DNA of 8,087 bases, taken from Pseudomonadota bacterium (lineage in GTDB: Bacteria; Myxococcota; Myxococcia; Myxococcales; Myxococcaceae). How positions within the stretch are numbered: the stretch's first letter is position 1; every line of letters starts with the position of its first letter. The stretch spans positions 1-8,087 of the forward strand of contig JAFADT010000938.1 in NCBI GenBank assembly GCA_023424585.1, read 5' to 3'. The position numbers and the translations under genes were made by a program. Shown here piece after piece: positions 5,565 to 8,087 of this stretch. The notes beneath the pieces were generated by a model, which did no database searches, was not told the origin of the DNA, and saw nothing but the letters and a program-made list of their open reading frames with translations.

Positions 5565-5930
5565 ATGAAGAAGATCCTGTTCGGTCTGGCCGCCATGGCT
5601 TCACTTTCGCTCACCGCGTGCGGCGGCAACGTCTGTGACGACACCTCCGACGCGTTCGACAGCCTGCTCGACAAGGTCGAGGAGTGCGGCATCCCGACGA
5701 CCGGCTTCGAGAAGCCGACGGACGAGGACGTCGACTCCTGCAAGGAGGCGCTGGACTCCTGCAGCGACGCGGACAAGGACAAGCTGAGCGAGTACGCGGA
5801 CTGCCTGAAGGACGTGAAGGGCTGCTCCGACAAGACCCAGGCCGAGCAGGAGGCGTTCGGTGATCGCTTGGCGGCCTGCATCAGCAAGCTCTCCGGCGTG
5901 AGCGCCGCCTGCAACGTGAGCGGCGAGTAG
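5565..5930 (+). CDS. Small acidic cysteine-rich lipoprotein with twin CX6C
   Basis: 121-residue predicted lipoprotein of unknown function. The signal MKKILFGLAAMASLSLTAC has positive n-region, hydrophobic core and a perfect lipobox (Leu16-Thr-Ala-Cys19). The ~100-residue mature part is strongly acidic (many Asp/Glu) with eight further cysteines at 24, 41, 59, 66, 80, 87, 105 and 116, an even number fitting four disulphides in the oxidising envelope. Cys59/66 and Cys80/87 form a symmetric C-x6-C-x13-C-x6-C pattern on what look like two helices. The start at 5565 is supported by GAGGGGGAG ending 8 nt upstream; the TTG extension to 5523 would bury the signal. It is a lone rightward gene, divergent from rplU and convergent with the kinase gene, ending at a strong terminator. 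I do not recognise a named family. Confidence 0.88.
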   Translation: MKKILFGLAAMASLSLTACGGNVCDDTSDAFDSLLDKVEECGIPTTGFEKPTDEDVDSCKEALDSCSDADKDKLSEYADCLKDVKGCSDKTQAEQEAFGDRLAACISKLSGVSAACNVSGE

Positions 5931-5961
5931 TCGTCGCCGTTCCGCGGCCCTCGCAGTGGAC

Positions 5962-7998
5962 TCAGGGCCCGGTTCCCTCCCCAGGGAATCGGGCCCTTTC
6001 ACTTCGGGCGTGGGCCAGCCGCGCCCCCAGCGCCCGGCCCACCACGCGGCGGCGCTGCTGGTACTCCCATTCCAGCGGATCCAGCTCCAGGCCCCGCTCG
6101 TAGGCCTCCAGGGCCCGCTGGAGCTGGCCGTCCCGCTCCAGGGCGCTTCCTGTGAGGAAATGTACCCGCGCGGTGCCCACCGCCTGGGGCTGCTCGGCCA
6201 GGAACTCGCGGCGCAGGGCGTCCGTCTGGAGCGCGGTGAGGCCCGCCTCCAGGCACCGCGCCACGCCCCGGGCATTGCCCAGCCGGGCGTCGTAGCGGGC
6301 CCGGCGCTGCGGCACGCCCAGGGTGTCGCCCGCGTTCCTCACGCGGATCAGCATGGACTCCAGGCGCGAGCGCTGCCCGCGCGACAGGGGCCGCTGCCGG
6401 AGCTCGGACAGGGCGCTCCACAGCTCGCGCGCCCGCTCCCGCGCGGGCTCCAGCTCCACGTCCGGCGGCAGCCCCAGCACGGAGTAGTGGGTGCCCTCCG
6501 CGGCCAGCTGATCGCGCCACAGCGCCAGGACGCGCTCGGCCTCCGCGTCGTCCGGGAGCTCCCGGGGCGCGGGGGGCGGAGAGGTCAGGACGCCGGCGAG
6601 GTGCTGCTCCACCCGGACCTTCAGCGCGGTGGACGGCGCGATGAACTGCACGCCGAAGCCCGGGCTCATGCTCCAGACCCGGGCCTGCTCGGGCGAGACG
6701 TGGCGCACCACCTCGCACATGACGGACAGCGGCCCCGTGGAGAGGGGCAGCACCACCTGGACCTGGGCGAACAGCGGGGGCAGTTCCCCGATGGCGTGCA
6801 GGAACACGCCCCCGCGCGTCAGGTCCGAGCCGGTGAAGGCCCGGGTCTGCGCGCCGGGGTGCAGCACCACCTGCACGGGCACCGGGAGCGTCTTCCCTCC
6901 GGACGCGCCCGGGGGCTCCAGCGGAGGGGTGCGCCGAGGCCCCACGGGCATCCCCGGGGGAGCCCTCGCCGGCGTGGGACGGGGTGGGTCCGCGGCCCCG
7001 CGCGCCGGAGGCGTCCGCGCGGCCAGGGCCTGCTCCAGCGCGGCGCGCAGGGCGAGCGCGTGGGGAAAGCGCTCCTCCGGGCTCTTCGCCAGCGCGCGCA
7101 GCACCACCGCCTCCAGCGCGGCCGGCACCGAGGGGCAGATGGAGCGAGGGGCTGGAGGCCGCCGCGTCTGGTGCGCCACGAGCTGGGCGGTGAGCCCCTC
7201 GTCGGGAAAGGGCAGCCGCCCGGTGAGCAGCTGGTAGGCGATGACGCCCACCGCGTACAGGTCCGCGCGGCCATCCAGGCGCCGGCTCAGGGACTGCTCC
7301 GGGGCCATGTACTCCGGCGTCCCCACGATGATGCCCGCCACCGTCTCCGGCATGCTCGCGTCCACCAGCTTCGCGATGCCGAAGTCGAGCACCTTCACGA
7401 ACGGCATCCCCCGCCCGCGCTTCACCAGGAAGATGTTGTCCGGCTTCAGGTCGCGGTGGACGATGCCCCGCGCGTGCGCCGCATGCAGCGCGTCACACAC
7501 CTGGGTCAGCATGGGCACCACCGCCCCGGCCGACATCGCCGTCCCCACCCACGCCGACAGCGGCGCGCCCTCCAGGAACTCCATGATGAGGTAGGGCCGG
7601 GGCGCCGTGGCGTTGAGGTCGAAGATGCTGACGATGTTCTCGTGCCCGATGAGGTTCACCGCCCGGGCCTCGGCGTGGAAGCGCTGCACCAGCTCCGGGT
7701 AGCGCGTCAGGTGCTCGTGCAGCACCTTCACCGCCACGCGGCTGCCAATGGACACGTGCTCGGCCAGGTAGACGGACCCCATCCCGCCCCGGCCCACCCG
7801 GCGCACCAGCCGGAAGCTGCCCAGCTGGGTCCCCAGCAGCGGATCCACCTCCTCCGCCAGGGCCACGGCGGCCGGCGCCTCCGGGGTCCCGCCCGCGCCG
7901 CGCCCCGCCTCCCGGACGAGCGTGTCGCACGACGCCTCCGCGCCATGTCCCCGCCCGCACGCAGAGCACGTGCGCTCGTTCCTCGCGACTTCGGCCAT
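5962..7998 (-). CDS. Cytosolic Ser/Thr protein kinase fused to PilZ, J-like and TPR-like segments
   Basis: 678-residue signalling protein. N-terminal CSACGRGH...C (Cys11, Cys14, His18, Cys24) resembles a reduced zinc ribbon. Residues ~62-324 are a complete Hanks-type kinase: GRGGMG loop (69-74), VAVK Lys91, helix-C Glu110, HRDLKPDN (Asp183, Asn188), DFG (Asp205), GTPEYMAPEQ (APE 232-234), so it should be active. A Pro-rich linker (~329-368) leads to a PilZ-like domain (~369-469) with DLTRGGVFL and GFGVQF. Next comes a J-domain-like segment (~503-574: HYSVLGLPPD ... RRARYDARLG) lacking HPD, then one clear TPR-like unit (~609-642, ALERDGQLQRALEAYERGLEL). No membrane segment is seen, unlike many bacterial kinases. 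The start at 7998 is chosen because AGGGGGG precedes it; the frame extends to 8052 without a good ribosome site. Its inputs and substrates are unknown. Confidence 0.9.
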   Translation of the reverse strand: MAEVARNERTCSACGRGHGAEASCDTLVREAGRGAGGTPEAPAAVALAEEVDPLLGTQLGSFRLVRRVGRGGMGSVYLAEHVSIGSRVAVKVLHEHLTRYPELVQRFHAEARAVNLIGHENIVSIFDLNATAPRPYLIMEFLEGAPLSAWVGTAMSAGAVVPMLTQVCDALHAAHARGIVHRDLKPDNIFLVKRGRGMPFVKVLDFGIAKLVDASMPETVAGIIVGTPEYMAPEQSLSRRLDGRADLYAVGVIAYQLLTGRLPFPDEGLTAQLVAHQTRRPPAPRSICPSVPAALEAVVLRALAKSPEERFPHALALRAALEQALAARTPPARGAADPPRPTPARAPPGMPVGPRRTPPLEPPGASGGKTLPVPVQVVLHPGAQTRAFTGSDLTRGGVFLHAIGELPPLFAQVQVVLPLSTGPLSVMCEVVRHVSPEQARVWSMSPGFGVQFIAPSTALKVRVEQHLAGVLTSPPPAPRELPDDAEAERVLALWRDQLAAEGTHYSVLGLPPDVELEPARERARELWSALSELRQRPLSRGQRSRLESMLIRVRNAGDTLGVPQRRARYDARLGNARGVARCLEAGLTALQTDALRREFLAEQPQAVGTARVHFLTGSALERDGQLQRALEAYERGLELDPLEWEYQQRRRVVGRALGARLAHARSERARFPGEGTGP
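5965..5999 (+). terminator. Intrinsic terminator of the Cys-rich lipoprotein gene
   Basis: 14-bp stem (5965-5978 paired with 5983-5996) with one G-T wobble and a CCCC loop, followed by TTT at 5997-5999. It lies 35 nt after the lipoprotein stop. The stem sits entirely within the final codons of the convergent kinase gene (whose stop is 5962-5964), so the same bases encode its PGEGTGP-like C-terminus. Stem strength compensates for the short T-run, as is common in high-GC genomes. Confidence 0.8.
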
Positions 7999-8002
7999 AC
8001 CA

Positions 8003-8009
8003 CCCCCCT
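8003..8009 (-). promoter_or_regulatory. Ribosome binding site of the kinase gene
   Basis: Minus-strand AGGGGGG a few nt before the ATG at 7998. No comparable purine run precedes the alternative ATG at 8052, so it favours the MAEVARNERTCSACG start. Confidence 0.5.
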
Positions 8010-8049
8010 GGCCAATTTCCTGCCCAATCTGCACATCCAGGAAGCCCGG

Positions 8050-8074
8050 CATCCACTGCCAACAAGGGTGGATG
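8050..8074. promoter_or_regulatory. Inverted repeat upstream of the kinase gene
   Basis: CATCCAC (8050-8056) and GTGGATG (8068-8074), perfect 7-bp arms separated by 11 nt, lie 52-76 nt upstream of the preferred start codon. The centre-to-centre distance of 18 nt would suit a dimeric regulator on two helical turns or so. No convincing -10/-35 is visible nearby, and the window ends 13 nt later. Confidence 0.3.
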
Positions 8075-8087
8075 TCGCAAAGTGCGG

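Noticed and set aside
5601..6275. Minus-strand frame opposite the Cys-rich lipoprotein
   Set aside because: It overlaps the kinase C-terminus and the terminator and has no recognisable motif; both overlapped genes have much stronger evidence.
8011..8030. Sigma-54-like promoter upstream of the kinase (minus strand, GG-N10-GC)
   Set aside because: GG and GC have the right spacing, but flanking bases are poor and transcription would start almost at the ATG, leaving no room for the ribosome site.

Overview
The window is a very GC-rich stretch that looks chromosomal and myxobacterial (Myxococcaceae-like, for example Corallococcus or Myxococcus). The grounds are third-position G/C throughout, a Ser/Thr kinase fused to a PilZ domain of the kind common in myxobacteria, a lysine/alanine-rich tail on Obg, and several lipoproteins. 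This assignment is inferred from gene content; no search was run.

Layout. Positions 1-155 hold no gene I can support, only inverted and direct repeats. From about 5414 down to 156 a leftward (minus-strand) gene train reads, in order of transcription: rplU (ribosomal protein L21), rpmA (L27), obgE (ribosome-assembly GTPase with an unusual basic tail), trmH-type tRNA 2'-O-methyltransferase, a LolA-like periplasmic lipoprotein carrier, and a lipoprotein that looks like a catalytically dead two-lobed aspartyl protease. The spacings are 46, 128, 4, 81 and 15 nt. The 128-nt rpmA-obgE spacer carries two strong hairpins. A divergent regulatory region (5293-5564) separates this train from a rightward gene for a small acidic, cysteine-rich lipoprotein (5565-5930). 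That gene ends at a strong intrinsic terminator whose stem lies inside the last codons of the convergent minus-strand gene at 5962-7998, a 678-residue Ser/Thr kinase with PilZ, J-like and TPR-like segments. The right edge (7999-8087) is the region upstream of that kinase.

How the genes fit together. rplU-rpmA-obgE is a classic large-subunit ribosome/assembly-GTPase cluster, and trmH extends it into tRNA modification. The two envelope genes at the 3' end (LolA-like carrier and lipoprotein) appear to be appended to the translation cluster. The kinase is a separate, probably cytosolic signalling protein. I see no CRISPR, phage, insertion-sequence, toxin-antitoxin or biosynthetic system. The best leads are domain-level oddities: the histone-H1-like tail on Obg, the kinase-PilZ-J-like-TPR fusion with degenerate PilZ and J motifs, the pseudo-protease lipoprotein, and the twin CX6C lipoprotein.
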